Counted from the stretch's first letter, positions 1-6,967 are shown. The stretch: 7,221 bases of DNA from Verrucomicrobiota bacterium (GCA_026397895.1 JAPLTZ010000092.1:1-7221); one strand, 5' to 3'. The notes: generated from the sequence alone by a model not told the origin. Translations and numbers: made by a program.

Positions 1-1272
1 CGAGATCATCGGCTGCGCGATGTAGTTGCGCGGCTCGGCGATGATGCGCTGGCGGAACTCCTCGATCTCCGCCTGCGTCGCCTTCGGCCCCATCAACATA
101 CCGTAGCCGCCGGATTCGTTTGCCGCCTTCACGACGAGCTTGTCGAGGTTTGCCAGAATATATTTCAGGTCGGCCTCCTCGCTGGCGAGATAGGTCGGCA
201 CGTTCGGGAGAATCGGTTTCTGATCCAAGTAATACTCGATCATGCGCGGCACGAAATAATACATCACCTTGTCGTCGGCGATGCCCGTGCCGATGGAGTT
301 GGCGAGCGAGACGTTCCCCGCGCGATACGCCCGGATCAGCCCCGCCACGCCCAGCATGGAGTCACGGCGGAAGACCGTCGGGTCGAGGAAATCATCGTCA
401 ATGCGGCGGTAGATCACATGCACCGGCTTCAAGCCTTTCGTCGTGCGCATGAAGACGTGGTCGTCGCGCACGAACAAATCGCGGCCCTCGACGATCTCGA
501 TGCCCATCTGCCGCGCCAGATAGGTGTGCTCGAAATACGCCGAGTTGTGCGCGCCGGGCGTGAGCAGCGCGATGGTTGGCTCCGCCACGCCGGCGGGCGC
601 GATGTGTTGCAGCGATTTCAGCAGCTCCTGCGGATAATGCTCCACCGGGCGCACGCCGACCTGCTCGAAGAGGTTGCGGAACGTGCGCTTCATCGCGCGC
701 CGGTTCTCCAGGACGTAGCTCACGCCGCTCGGACAGCGGCCGTTGTCCTCCAGCACCAGGTATTGCCCCTTGTCATCGCGGATCAGGTCCGTGCCGCAGA
801 TGTGGATGTAGATGTCCTTGGGCACGGCAAAGTTCACGAACTCGCGGCGAAAATGTTTTCCCGAAAGAACGTAGTGCGGCGGCACCACCCCGTCCTTCAA
901 GATGCGCTGCTCGTGGTAGATGTCGTGGAGGAAAAGATTCAGCGCCGTGATCCGCTGCACGAGCCCGCGCTCGATCAGCTCCCACTCCTTGGCCGGGATG
1001 ATGCGCGGCACAAGGTCGAACGGGAACACCCGCTCCGTCCCGCGCGAATCGCCATACACGTTGAACGTCACGCCCTGTCGCAGGAACGCCAGGTCAACCG
1101 AGTTGCGCTTGGTCTTGAAATCGTCGGGGGAAATCCGGCTGAACGTGTCGCGCAGCTTGCGATAATGCCCGGCGGCGGCGCCATCGCGCCCGAACATCTC
1201 GTCAAAAAAGCCGTTGTTCGCCGCCCCGTCCAGTTTCAGCCCCGTCGGTTCTGTTTTAGCCACTGCGGTCAT
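1..1272 (-). CDS. Circularly permuted type 2 ATP-grasp protein (COG2308-like), 3' end missing
   Basis: The open frame runs from ATG at 1272 to the window edge without a stop, giving 424 visible residues of a family usually around 470-500 long, so only the C-terminal tail is missing. Recognisable blocks are VFPFDLVPRIIP (82-93), LHDIYHEQRIL (115-125), LVLEDNGRCPSGVSYVLENR (172-191), TPGAHNSAYFEH (238-249), IYRRIDDDFLDP (287-298), SLANSIGTGIADDK (322-335) and the glycine-rich VVKAANESGGYG (380-391). The acidic and glycine-rich blocks are those expected of the ATP-grasp nucleotide and metal site. Members are predicted cytoplasmic ATP-dependent carboxylate-amine ligases, often next to an alpha-E (DUF403) protein and a transglutaminase-like protease, and proposed to make a peptide or peptide tag. 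The substrate is unknown. The start is supported by a weak GGGTGA upstream and by family-like sequence soon after it. A 157-bp gap and a probable terminator separate it from thrC, so it is likely its own transcription unit. Confidence 0.9.
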   Translation of the reverse strand, partial: MTAVAKTEPTGLKLDGAANNGFFDEMFGRDGAAAGHYRKLRDTFSRISPDDFKTKRNSVDLAFLRQGVTFNVYGDSRGTERVFPFDLVPRIIPAKEWELIERGLVQRITALNLFLHDIYHEQRILKDGVVPPHYVLSGKHFRREFVNFAVPKDIYIHICGTDLIRDDKGQYLVLEDNGRCPSGVSYVLENRRAMKRTFRNLFEQVGVRPVEHYPQELLKSLQHIAPAGVAEPTIALLTPGAHNSAYFEHTYLARQMGIEIVEGRDLFVRDDHVFMRTTKGLKPVHVIYRRIDDDFLDPTVFRRDSMLGVAGLIRAYRAGNVSLANSIGTGIADDKVMYYFVPRMIEYYLDQKPILPNVPTYLASEEADLKYILANLDKLVVKAANESGGYGMLMGPKATQAEIEEFRQRIIAEPRNYIAQPMIS

Positions 1273-1315
1273 TTTGCGTCACCCAATTGAATGTCATTGC
1301 TTGGTTTTACCGCAC

Positions 1316-1341
1316 AAAATCAGGCAAAACGCTTTGCCTGA
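1316..1341 (-). terminator. Probable Rho-independent terminator after thrC
   Basis: On the minus strand a perfect 9-bp stem (TCAGGCAAA / TTTGCCTGA, 1341-1333 and 1328-1320) closes a 4-base loop and is followed at once by TTTT (1319-1316). It lies 89 bp past the thrC stop and 44 bp before the ATP-grasp start, where a terminator of the hom-thrC transcript would be expected. The stem has only moderate GC content and the T-run is short, so termination may be incomplete. The rest of the 157-bp gap shows no recognisable promoter. Confidence 0.55.
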
Positions 1342-1429
1342 CTTTGCGCGGCCGTCATTCAGCAATGGCTGTGCCAGCGCAAAATTCTCGTGAACGGGAA
1401 GTGACTGCCGGGGCGGAACCGGCGGGAGA

Positions 1430-2719
1430 TCAGGCGTGCCGCTGGATGAGGTAGTCGCGGAACTTCGCGTAGTCCGCGCCCATGCGGTCGAAGTCCTCCG
1501 GCAATTTCAGCGACGCCAGCATGTTCGCCGGCACATCCGGTGCCCAGCCGACGACCTTTTCCACTTCTTCGGGAAACTTCGCCGGGTTCGCCGTCTCGAT
1601 AATGACCGCCGGGGAATTGCCCAGCGGCTCCACGGCGTTCCAATCCTGAAAGCCTTGCCACGCCACGGAGCCGTGCGGTTCCAGCAGCAGTTGAAAATTG
1701 TTCCAAACTTCGCGGATGCCAGCGACGGTGCGCGCGTCGGAAACGGAAGTCGAAAAAATATCGCGGCGCATCGCGGCGAGGTCAGGCAGCCGGTTGATTT
1801 TGCCCGTCTCGTCCATCTGCCCGCCATAGACCGCCACCAGCCGCGCGAGGTTGCTCGGATGGCCGACATTCATCGCGTTGGACAGCGAGTTGCGCGACGG
1901 CGAAATCTTTTGGTAGTGGCCGCTCGCCAGAAATTTCGGGAACGCGTCGTTGTCATTGACGGACGCGATGATTTTTTTCACCGGCAAACCCATCTCGCGC
2001 GCGACGACCGCGCCCATCATGTCGCCGAAATTGCCGCTGGGAATGGAAAACACCACCGGCTCGCCCGCCGACGCGACGCGCGACGCGGCGTAGAAATAAT
2101 AGACGCTCTGCGGCAGCAGCCGGCCGATATTGATGGAGTTCGCGGACGACAGCGGGATGTGCGCGAGGTCTGGATCGGCGAAGGCGCGCTTCACCATCGC
2201 CTGGCAGTCATCAAACTTGCCGTCAACCGCCACGGTGCGGACGTTGTCCTTGAGCGTGGTCATCAGCTTGCGCTGGCTCTCGCTCACTTCCTCCGCCGGA
2301 AACAGCACGATGACGCGCACGCCGGGGATGTTATGGAACGCGTGCGCCACCGCCGCGCCGGTGTCACCGCTCGTGGCGGTAAGGATGGTCAGCTCCTTGC
2401 CGTCTTCGCGCAAAAACCGGCCGAACAGGAAGACGCGGACGTGTATAATTTCCAGCGGCACGGGAAAGTTGTAGGCCGCGTGGCACATCTGCGCGAGGAC
2501 ATCGGGCGGAACGATTCCATCTGTGAATTTGGACAGCACGCGAAACGCAATCTCGTGATACGGCAGCCGCGCGAACGCCGCAATCTCATCTGGCGCGAGC
2601 TTCGGAAACTGTTCGGGAAAATACAGCCCGCGATCCGGCGCCTGGCCGGCCAGCAACGCCTCGCGCAAGTTGACTGCGGGAGACTTGCCGTTGGTGCTGC
2701 GAAAAAGTAGCGCGCCCAT
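1430..2719 (-). CDS. thrC: Threonine synthase, PLP-lysine segment missing (probably inactive)
   Basis: This 429-residue frame belongs to the fold-type II PLP enzyme that converts O-phosphohomoserine to threonine. Family blocks: N-terminal RGLYFPEQFP (30-39), TILTATSGDTGAAVAHAF (111-128, phosphate-binding loop), SSANSINIGRLLPQSVYYF (191-209), SIPSGNFGDMMG (225-236), SLSNAMNVGHPSN (278-290), EPHGSVAWQGF (347-357) and ETANPAKFPEEVE (375-387). Known family members have LELFHGPTLAFKDFG, holding the Schiff-base lysine, about 20 residues before the TATSGD loop. Here residues 90-109 read EIIHVRVFLFGRFLREDGKE, so that segment is absent. Compared with my memory of E. coli ThrC, 41 residues between the FPxP and TILTATSGD landmarks have become 21. 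The frame stays open across the join. The gene starts at ATG 2719, 8 bp after hom, with no clear Shine-Dalgarno sequence, so it is probably translationally coupled. Family identity is nearly certain; activity is doubtful. Confidence 0.93.
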   Translation of the reverse strand: MGALLFRSTNGKSPAVNLREALLAGQAPDRGLYFPEQFPKLAPDEIAAFARLPYHEIAFRVLSKFTDGIVPPDVLAQMCHAAYNFPVPLEIIHVRVFLFGRFLREDGKELTILTATSGDTGAAVAHAFHNIPGVRVIVLFPAEEVSESQRKLMTTLKDNVRTVAVDGKFDDCQAMVKRAFADPDLAHIPLSSANSINIGRLLPQSVYYFYAASRVASAGEPVVFSIPSGNFGDMMGAVVAREMGLPVKKIIASVNDNDAFPKFLASGHYQKISPSRNSLSNAMNVGHPSNLARLVAVYGGQMDETGKINRLPDLAAMRRDIFSTSVSDARTVAGIREVWNNFQLLLEPHGSVAWQGFQDWNAVEPLGNSPAVIIETANPAKFPEEVEKVVGWAPDVPANMLASLKLPEDFDRMGADYAKFRDYLIQRHA

Positions 2720-2727
2720 TGTCGGAA

Positions 2728-4041
2728 TCAGTTGAGGGGTTCGACGCGGAACATGACGGGCTTGGCCTTGACGAACGGCAGCTTGGCGATCTTCGCCAGC
2801 GCCTTGCGCATCACGGCGTTCGGCGCATCGTGAATCATCAGGATGAGCGGCACACTCTCGCCTTCGTGGCCTTCCGGCTGGATGACGGACGAGATGCCAA
2901 TCTTCGCCGCGCCGAAAATGGCGGCGATCTTCGCCAGCACGCCGGGTTTGTCCACGACAGTGAAGCGGACGTAGTATTGCGAAACGATTTCGTCGAGCGG
3001 CACGACGCGGCCATTCTTCGCGTGCGCCACGAACGGCTGCACGCGCGACTTCGTGCCGTTCTTCAAGTCGAGCGCAGCATCGGCCACGTCGCTCAACACG
3101 GCGCTCGCCGTGGCGTCTTTGCCCGCGCCGCGACCGTAGAACAGCGTGTCGCCGACCACGTCGCCGCGCACGAACACGGCGTTGAAAACCTGGTTCACGT
3201 TCGCGAGCACGTGCGTGCTGGGGATGAGCGCCGGATAGACCGAGGCCTGGATTTCAGCTTTCTGCTTTCCGCTTTCAACTTTCTTCACAATGCCGAGCAG
3301 CTTGATGGTATAACCCAGCTTCTCGACGAACTGCATGTCAATCTTGGAAACTTCGCGGATGCCCTCGGTGTGAATCTGGTGGTGATCCACCCAGAAACCG
3401 TGCGCCAACGACGCGAGGATGCCCGTCTTGTGCTGCGCGTCAATGCCGTCAATGTCCAGGTCGGGCGGCGTCTCGGCGTAACCCTGCTTCTGCGCGTCGG
3501 CCAGCACCGCGGCGAAGTCCGCGCCTTCGAGCTTCATGCGCGTGAGGATGTAATTGCACGTGCCGTTCACAATGCCATACATCGCCGGGAACTGGTTCGC
3601 CACAAAACCTTCGCGCAACGACTTGATGATGGGAATGCCGCCGCACACGCTCGCTTCGTAATAAAGATTCGCGCCGCTCTTCGCCGCCGCCACGAACAGC
3701 TCCGGCCCGCACGCGGAAATCAAGGCCTTGTTCGCCGTGACCACCGTTTTGCCCTGCGCGAGCGCCGCCAGCACCATCGTCTTGGCGATGCCCGTGCCGC
3801 CGACGAGTTCGATGACGACGTGGATCTGCGGATCGTTGACGACTTCCTGCCAGTCCGTCGTCATCAGCGCGCGGGCGATGGGATACGGGCGCGGTTCGTC
3901 GAAAGCCTTCACCGCGATTTTGCGGAACGCGAGCTTCACGCCAAGGCGCGCGGCCATGAGGTCGCCGTTTTGTGAGAGTGCGTGAAAGACGCCGCTGCCC
4001 ACCGTGCCGCCGCCGATCATACCGAGGTTCACTTGCTGCAT
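2728..4041 (-). CDS. hom: Homoserine dehydrogenase with C-terminal ACT domain
   Basis: The enzyme reduces aspartate semialdehyde to homoserine with NAD(P)H, the shared step for threonine and methionine. The 437-residue protein has the usual length. It shows a Rossmann nucleotide site GMIGGGTVGSGV (7-18), TANKAL (102-107), the substrate region YEASVCGGIPIIKSLREG (128-145), VNGTCNYILTRM (158-169), and the catalytic region GYAETPPDLDIDGIDAQHK (187-205) ending in the conserved lysine. An ACT domain follows from about 354 (YYVRFTVVDKPGVLAKIA) to 430 and probably mediates feedback inhibition, with threonine the usual effector. I chose ATG 4041 because family sequence starts directly after it; a TTG 13 codons upstream is in frame but would add unrelated residues. 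No strong Shine-Dalgarno sequence is visible. It lies 8 bp before thrC, a classic hom-thrC pair without homoserine kinase. A heptamer array lies within codons 253-265. The gene looks intact. Confidence 0.96.
   Translation of the reverse strand: MQQVNLGMIGGGTVGSGVFHALSQNGDLMAARLGVKLAFRKIAVKAFDEPRPYPIARALMTTDWQEVVNDPQIHVVIELVGGTGIAKTMVLAALAQGKTVVTANKALISACGPELFVAAAKSGANLYYEASVCGGIPIIKSLREGFVANQFPAMYGIVNGTCNYILTRMKLEGADFAAVLADAQKQGYAETPPDLDIDGIDAQHKTGILASLAHGFWVDHHQIHTEGIREVSKIDMQFVEKLGYTIKLLGIVKKVESGKQKAEIQASVYPALIPSTHVLANVNQVFNAVFVRGDVVGDTLFYGRGAGKDATASAVLSDVADAALDLKNGTKSRVQPFVAHAKNGRVVPLDEIVSQYYVRFTVVDKPGVLAKIAAIFGAAKIGISSVIQPEGHEGESVPLILMIHDAPNAVMRKALAKIAKLPFVKAKPVMFRVEPLN
3249..3283 (-). 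repeat. Five imperfect 7-bp tandem repeats (GAAAGNN) inside hom
   Basis: Read on the minus strand, five consecutive heptamers occur: GAAAGTT, GAAAGCG, GAAAGCA, GAAAGCT and GAAATCC. They are translated as the lysine-rich stretch around KKVESGKQKAEI, between the catalytic domain and the following SVYPALIP block. Because 7 is not a multiple of 3, each unit falls in a different frame, and gain or loss of a single unit would break hom. Confidence 0.75.
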
Positions 4042-4081
4042 AAGAGCCGACAGCTTGCCGTGAAATGCAGCGCGGGACAAT

Positions 4082-5187
4082 TTATTTTTGAGAAGCTAAA
4101 GCTACAGGCCGGCGATAAATGAACCACCAGAACCAGAGCGTTCCCAGCGCGCCGCAGAGGGCCGCGCCGAGAAAATTCGCCTGCGGACTCACGCTCCACA
4201 GCCACGCGCCCAGAAACGAGCCGCTCGTCACCGTGCAGTCGCGGATGAGATAATACGCGCCGTAAACGTGATGAGCACGAACGGGCGGCGGCCGTATTTG
4301 TCCGCGAGGTACGCGACGGGAATGTAGCAGAGCATCGCCGTGACCATCTCGAACGTGACGAGATAACCGAATTGCTGCGCCGTGACGCCGCCGAAATCCA
4401 TCGCCCACAAGATCACGAACGCATACGGAATCCGTTCGCAGAAGCGGATGAGGATGTCGCTGACGAGCAGTTCGCGCAGCGCAGGCGTGAAGGATTTGAC
4501 GACGCCGAGAAACGTCAGTTGGTAGGGCGCGTCAGTCCCCTGCGCGCCGTCGCTTGTATTGCCACACCCCGGCGCGCACGGAGTGACGCGCCCTACCTCC
4601 GGTTCAAACATAAACCACTGAAACGCCAGCGTCAGCAGACTCATCGCGATGCACAGCGCGAGCGCATAACGCACGCCGTCCGTCCAGCCGTAGCGCGTGA
4701 GCAGCCAGCCGCCGAAAAGCGGGCCGAGCATCATCGGCACGCGGCGGATCATGGATTGCACACCGATGCCCATCGTGTGCCGCCCCTTTTCCAGCGACGT
4801 GGCCACGACGGAAAACGTCGCGGGCAACGACAGCGCACTCCACGCAAGGAAAAGAAACGAACCGAGCAGCAACGCCAGCCAGTGCGGCCAGAGCAGAACC
4901 AAGACGTAACCGGCCACGGAAATGACGCTGAATAGCAGCAACGAGCGGCGTTGCCCCCAATGGTCGGTCAGCCAGCCGCCGGGATAGGCGTAGATCGCGC
5001 CGAGAAAAGTTTGCAGCGCGTCGAACAGTCCGATGACGAGCACCGTGCCGCCGAGGGTCTGGATGTATTTGGGCGCGAAGCCGAGCCAGAGCTTTTCGCC
5101 CGTGCCGGCGAGGACGAGCGCGACGAGCAGCAGGGAGGTGTTGCGCCGCAGCGCCAGAAACTCCGCGATGTTTTGCCAGCGATTCAC
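4082..5187 (-). pseudogene. Major facilitator superfamily transporter, broken by deletion and frameshift
   Basis: The first frame opens at GTG 5187 (a TTG at 5211 is an alternative) and encodes a 12-helix-type MFS permease. It has helices near residues 18-37, 47-65, 82-99, 102-121, 145-163, 172-193, 244-262 and 270-291, and signature loops GGWLTDHWGQRR (70-81) and YLADKYGRRPF (293-303). After VLITF (304-308) it runs into unrelated residues and stops at 4228. The transporter continues in another frame from codon 4267 (VYGAYYLIRD, then FLGAALCGALGTLWFWWFIYRRP) to TAA at 4082. Related permeases carry roughly 50 further residues between those two points (helices 9-10 and an RKAL-type motif), so the join at about 4261-4267 is a deletion that also shifts the frame. 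Residues 197-223 derive from an embedded palindromic repeat. The gene lies 22 bp after DUF190 and 40 bp before hom, probably in one transcript. Substrate unknown. Confidence 0.85.
4521..4597. repeat. 77-bp palindromic interspersed repeat embedded in the MFS gene
   Basis: Two arms form an inverted repeat. GGTAGGGCGCGTCA (4521-4534) pairs perfectly with 4584-4597, and TGCGCGCCG (4541-4549) pairs perfectly with 4570-4578. A few mismatches separate the paired blocks, and a 20-base loop spans 4550-4569. In the transporter frame it is translated as GRVTPCAPGCGNTSDG and following residues, which fall in the central cytoplasmic loop between the two six-helix halves. From memory, strings such as GRVTPCAP recur in Verrucomicrobiota proteins as traces of a widespread repeat; I could not check this. 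Confidence 0.8.
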
Positions 5188-5209
5188 GGCGTGCGCACGG
5201 CAGGGCGGT

Positions 5210-5551
5210 TCAACTCTCGTCGCCGGCGCGGTATTCGATGACCTTCACATTTTCAACCGTGATGAGTCCGCCGCCAATCATCGGGCCGAGCACGGGCAGA
5301 AACGTGTTGATCTTTTCCTCGCTATCCACGATCTCGATGACGAGCGGCAGGTCCATGGAGAGCCGGAGAATCTTGGCCGTGTGCAGGCGGCTGGATTTGC
5401 CGAAGCCCATCGGCCCGCGCAGGACGGTCGCGCCGGCGAGGTGCAGTTCGCGCGCCTTGAGCACGATGGCTTCGTAGAGCGGCTTGTGCTCCCAGCGGTC
5501 GCTTTCGCCGATGAAGATTCGCAGCAGGACGGCTTCGTTGGGGATTTGCAT
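5210..5551 (-). CDS. DUF190 family protein (PII-like fold)
   Basis: This small cytoplasmic protein of 113 residues carries the whole DUF190 signature: EAVLLRIFIGESDRWEHKPL (6-25), then the contiguous GATVLRGPMGFGKSSRLHTA and KILRLSMDLPLVIEIVDSEE blocks, and GGLITVENVKVIEY near the C-terminus. The family has a GlnB/PII-like ferredoxin fold and is thought to be regulatory. Members often sit beside the fluoride channel gene crcB, but none is visible here. I prefer ATG 5551 over ATG 5584 because GAAAGG lies 5 bases upstream and family proteins begin close to this residue. The longer frame would add 11 residues and overlap the transposase stop by the ATGA arrangement. The stop at 5210 leaves 22 bp before the transporter start, suggesting co-transcription. 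The transposase gene directly upstream means the original promoter has probably been displaced. Confidence 0.92.
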   Translation of the reverse strand: MQIPNEAVLLRIFIGESDRWEHKPLYEAIVLKARELHLAGATVLRGPMGFGKSSRLHTAKILRLSMDLPLVIEIVDSEEKINTFLPVLGPMIGGGLITVENVKVIEYRAGDES

Positions 5552-5556
5552 AAGAG

Positions 5557-5562
5557 CCTTTC
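5557..5562 (-). promoter_or_regulatory. Shine-Dalgarno-like site deciding the DUF190 start
   Basis: GAAAGG on the minus strand sits 5 bases before ATG 5551. The competing ATG at 5584 has no purine-rich site ahead of it. This favours the shorter 113-residue product. Confidence 0.55.
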
Positions 5563-5580
5563 TTTTTGCTTCATGAAGGT

Positions 5581-6816
5581 TCATAGTGGGTAGAGGTCAA
5601 GTTTTCCGCAGAAGAACAGAATGCGCGTGCGGTAATTTTTGAAGTTTCGAAATCCTCTGGCGGCGGATTTGATGCTCTGGATTTTCGAGTTCAATCCTTC
5701 CGTGACCGCGTTGGTAATGTGGTGTTTCAAGTAGGTCAGCAGGTTCTCCAAATGCCGCTTGAGCATTCGGGCCACGGCGATCATCGGCTTGAGCCGGCTG
5801 CGGCTGATCCAGCCAAACCAATCCTTGAAAAACCGGCGTGCCCAGCCTTCGGTCTGATACTGCCAGAACTTCGTGAACAGTTCCTTGGCCGCCCAGGCCC
5901 GTGCCACCTTCAGATTCAAATCCTTCAAGGCGGCAAATGCCGTGGCCTGTTCCTCACTGTGATTTTGCGGGTTATACAGCCAGAGCTGCCGGCTGCCCTT
6001 GAGCGTTTCATCGCCCTGCGCCAGTAACTCCTTGTGCTCCTGCCGCCGCACCTTGTCCACAGCCTCGTTCAGATACTTGCTGACATGAAACTTGTCATGC
6101 ACCACATCCGCCGCCGGCACCTGCCACCGCACCGTCTGGATAAAAGGTTCCCACATGTCCACAGCCACCGCCTCGACCGTCGCCTTTTGTTCCTGGCTCA
6201 AACTGTCCCACAACTTCCCGGCTGCTTCCGTCGTTCGGTCTTCCACCACTTCCACCACCCGCGATTGCTCCAGGTCGGTCAACAGCGTGATATAGGAATG
6301 GCCGCGTTTGAAGCTCTTCTCATCCATCCCCAGATGCCGGAGCTGATCCAGTTGCCGCCGCTCCAAGCCTCGCGCCACGGCGCGCTTCATGATCTCGTGC
6401 GCCGCTTCCCAGCCGATGCCCAACAGCCCGCACGCGGCCTGCACATTGGCGCACGCCAGCAGCACCTCAATGGCAAACCGTTCAAAATGCAAGGTGAACC
6501 GTCCCTGTGGCGCCGCCCACGGCACCGCCATCGTCTTGACCCCATGCTCCGGACAGTCCGCCCGCGGGGTCCGCGCCCGGATCACCGTGATGAATTGCAT
6601 CGTGTCCAGATGCCGCCAAGTCCGTTCCGGAGCGCTGTCATGGATCGAACATTCCCGCCCACATTCCGGACACTTGGCCGCAGCTCCCCGTTGCCAGCCC
6701 AACCCAATCTCAACCTTCTTATCCACCAGTTTCAACTCCACGGTCCTGACCTCCCACGGGCTGCAAATCCCCAAAAGTAACGCGTAATGTTTCTGCAATT
6801 CGTTGTCCATGCTCAT
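5581..6816 (-). CDS. ISL3-family transposase
   Basis: The 411-residue DDE transposase moves its own insertion sequence. The N-terminal zinc-binding region has cysteines in CPECGREC (49-56) and CPEHG (88-92), followed by a helix-turn-helix-like segment around ANVQAACGLLGIGWEAAHEI (123-142). The catalytic core shows LGMDEKSFKRGHSY (162-175), VVEDRTTEAAG (190-200), AVDMWEPF (218-225), VVHDKFHVSKYLNEAVD (238-254) and TEGLNSKIQSIKSAARGFRN (372-391). The likely acidic triad is D165, D241 and E373, with D220 another conserved acid. Length is typical and no frameshift is seen, so the enzyme may be functional. The frame can be extended to ATG 6921, but those 35 residues are translated from repeat sequence, so I place the start at ATG 6816; ATG 6810 is equally possible. 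Its stop overlaps the first possible DUF190 ATG by 4 bp. Confidence 0.92.
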   Translation of the reverse strand: MSMDNELQKHYALLLGICSPWEVRTVELKLVDKKVEIGLGWQRGAAAKCPECGRECSIHDSAPERTWRHLDTMQFITVIRARTPRADCPEHGVKTMAVPWAAPQGRFTLHFERFAIEVLLACANVQAACGLLGIGWEAAHEIMKRAVARGLERRQLDQLRHLGMDEKSFKRGHSYITLLTDLEQSRVVEVVEDRTTEAAGKLWDSLSQEQKATVEAVAVDMWEPFIQTVRWQVPAADVVHDKFHVSKYLNEAVDKVRRQEHKELLAQGDETLKGSRQLWLYNPQNHSEEQATAFAALKDLNLKVARAWAAKELFTKFWQYQTEGWARRFFKDWFGWISRSRLKPMIAVARMLKRHLENLLTYLKHHITNAVTEGLNSKIQSIKSAARGFRNFKNYRTRILFFCGKLDLYPL

Positions 6817-6860
6817 GCCGGCCAGCCTGCCAACCCCTGCCGCCACGGCCAACCCAAAAC

Positions 6861-6900
6861 ATCCGCCCGGCAGAGCGCAGCGGAGCGAAGCGATGTCCGG
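6861..6900. repeat. AGCGN tandem repeat within a CCGG-bounded imperfect inverted repeat
   Basis: Four consecutive 5-bp units (AGCGC, AGCGG, AGCGA, AGCGA) occupy 6874-6893. They lie between CCGG at 6867-6870 and CCGG at 6897-6900, with ACATC at 6859-6863 and GATGT at 6892-6896 able to pair. The stretch lies in the untranslated leader of the transposase gene. It looks like an interspersed low-complexity repeat of the kind common in GC-rich Verrucomicrobiota-like genomes; the wider occurrence is inference. Confidence 0.5.
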
Positions 6901-6967
6901 CGCAAAGCGGTGACTCCACATCCACCCCGCTCACCAACAGCATGAAATCACACCGCTCTTTCATCTT

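Larger units (their letters stand above)
5581..6967 (-). mobile_element. ISL3-family insertion sequence, ends not resolved
   Basis: The element is inferred from its transposase gene. It must lie between the small membrane-protein stop (6968) and the DUF190 start (5551), so the limits given are maximal on one side and approximate on the other. I compared the sequence just outside the transposase on both sides and found no convincing terminal inverted repeat; the best shared word is TTCATG. I also found no 8-bp target duplication. The element may be old, or an end may be lost. Confidence 0.5.

Noticed and set aside
418..1290. 290-residue plus-strand open frame
   Set aside because: It is antisense to the strongly conserved ATP-grasp protein. 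Its translation is arginine/histidine-rich and family-less, as expected for a GC-rich shadow frame.
1436..2710. 424-residue plus-strand open frame opposite thrC
   Set aside because: It mirrors thrC almost end to end and shows no recognisable domain.
2719..3975. 418-residue plus-strand open frame opposite hom
   Set aside because: It is antisense to hom and its composition is that of a shadow frame.
4042..4080. TTG start giving hom 13 extra residues
   Set aside because: The added residues are not family-like, and ATG 4041 begins directly before the nucleotide-binding motif.
5200..5600. Fluoride riboswitch or crcB partner for DUF190
   Set aside because: No crcB-like frame is present and the 29-bp leader is too short for a riboswitch.
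6034..6780. 248-residue plus-strand open frame opposite the transposase
   Set aside because: It overlaps the conserved DDE transposase and has a histidine/proline/arginine-rich shadow composition.
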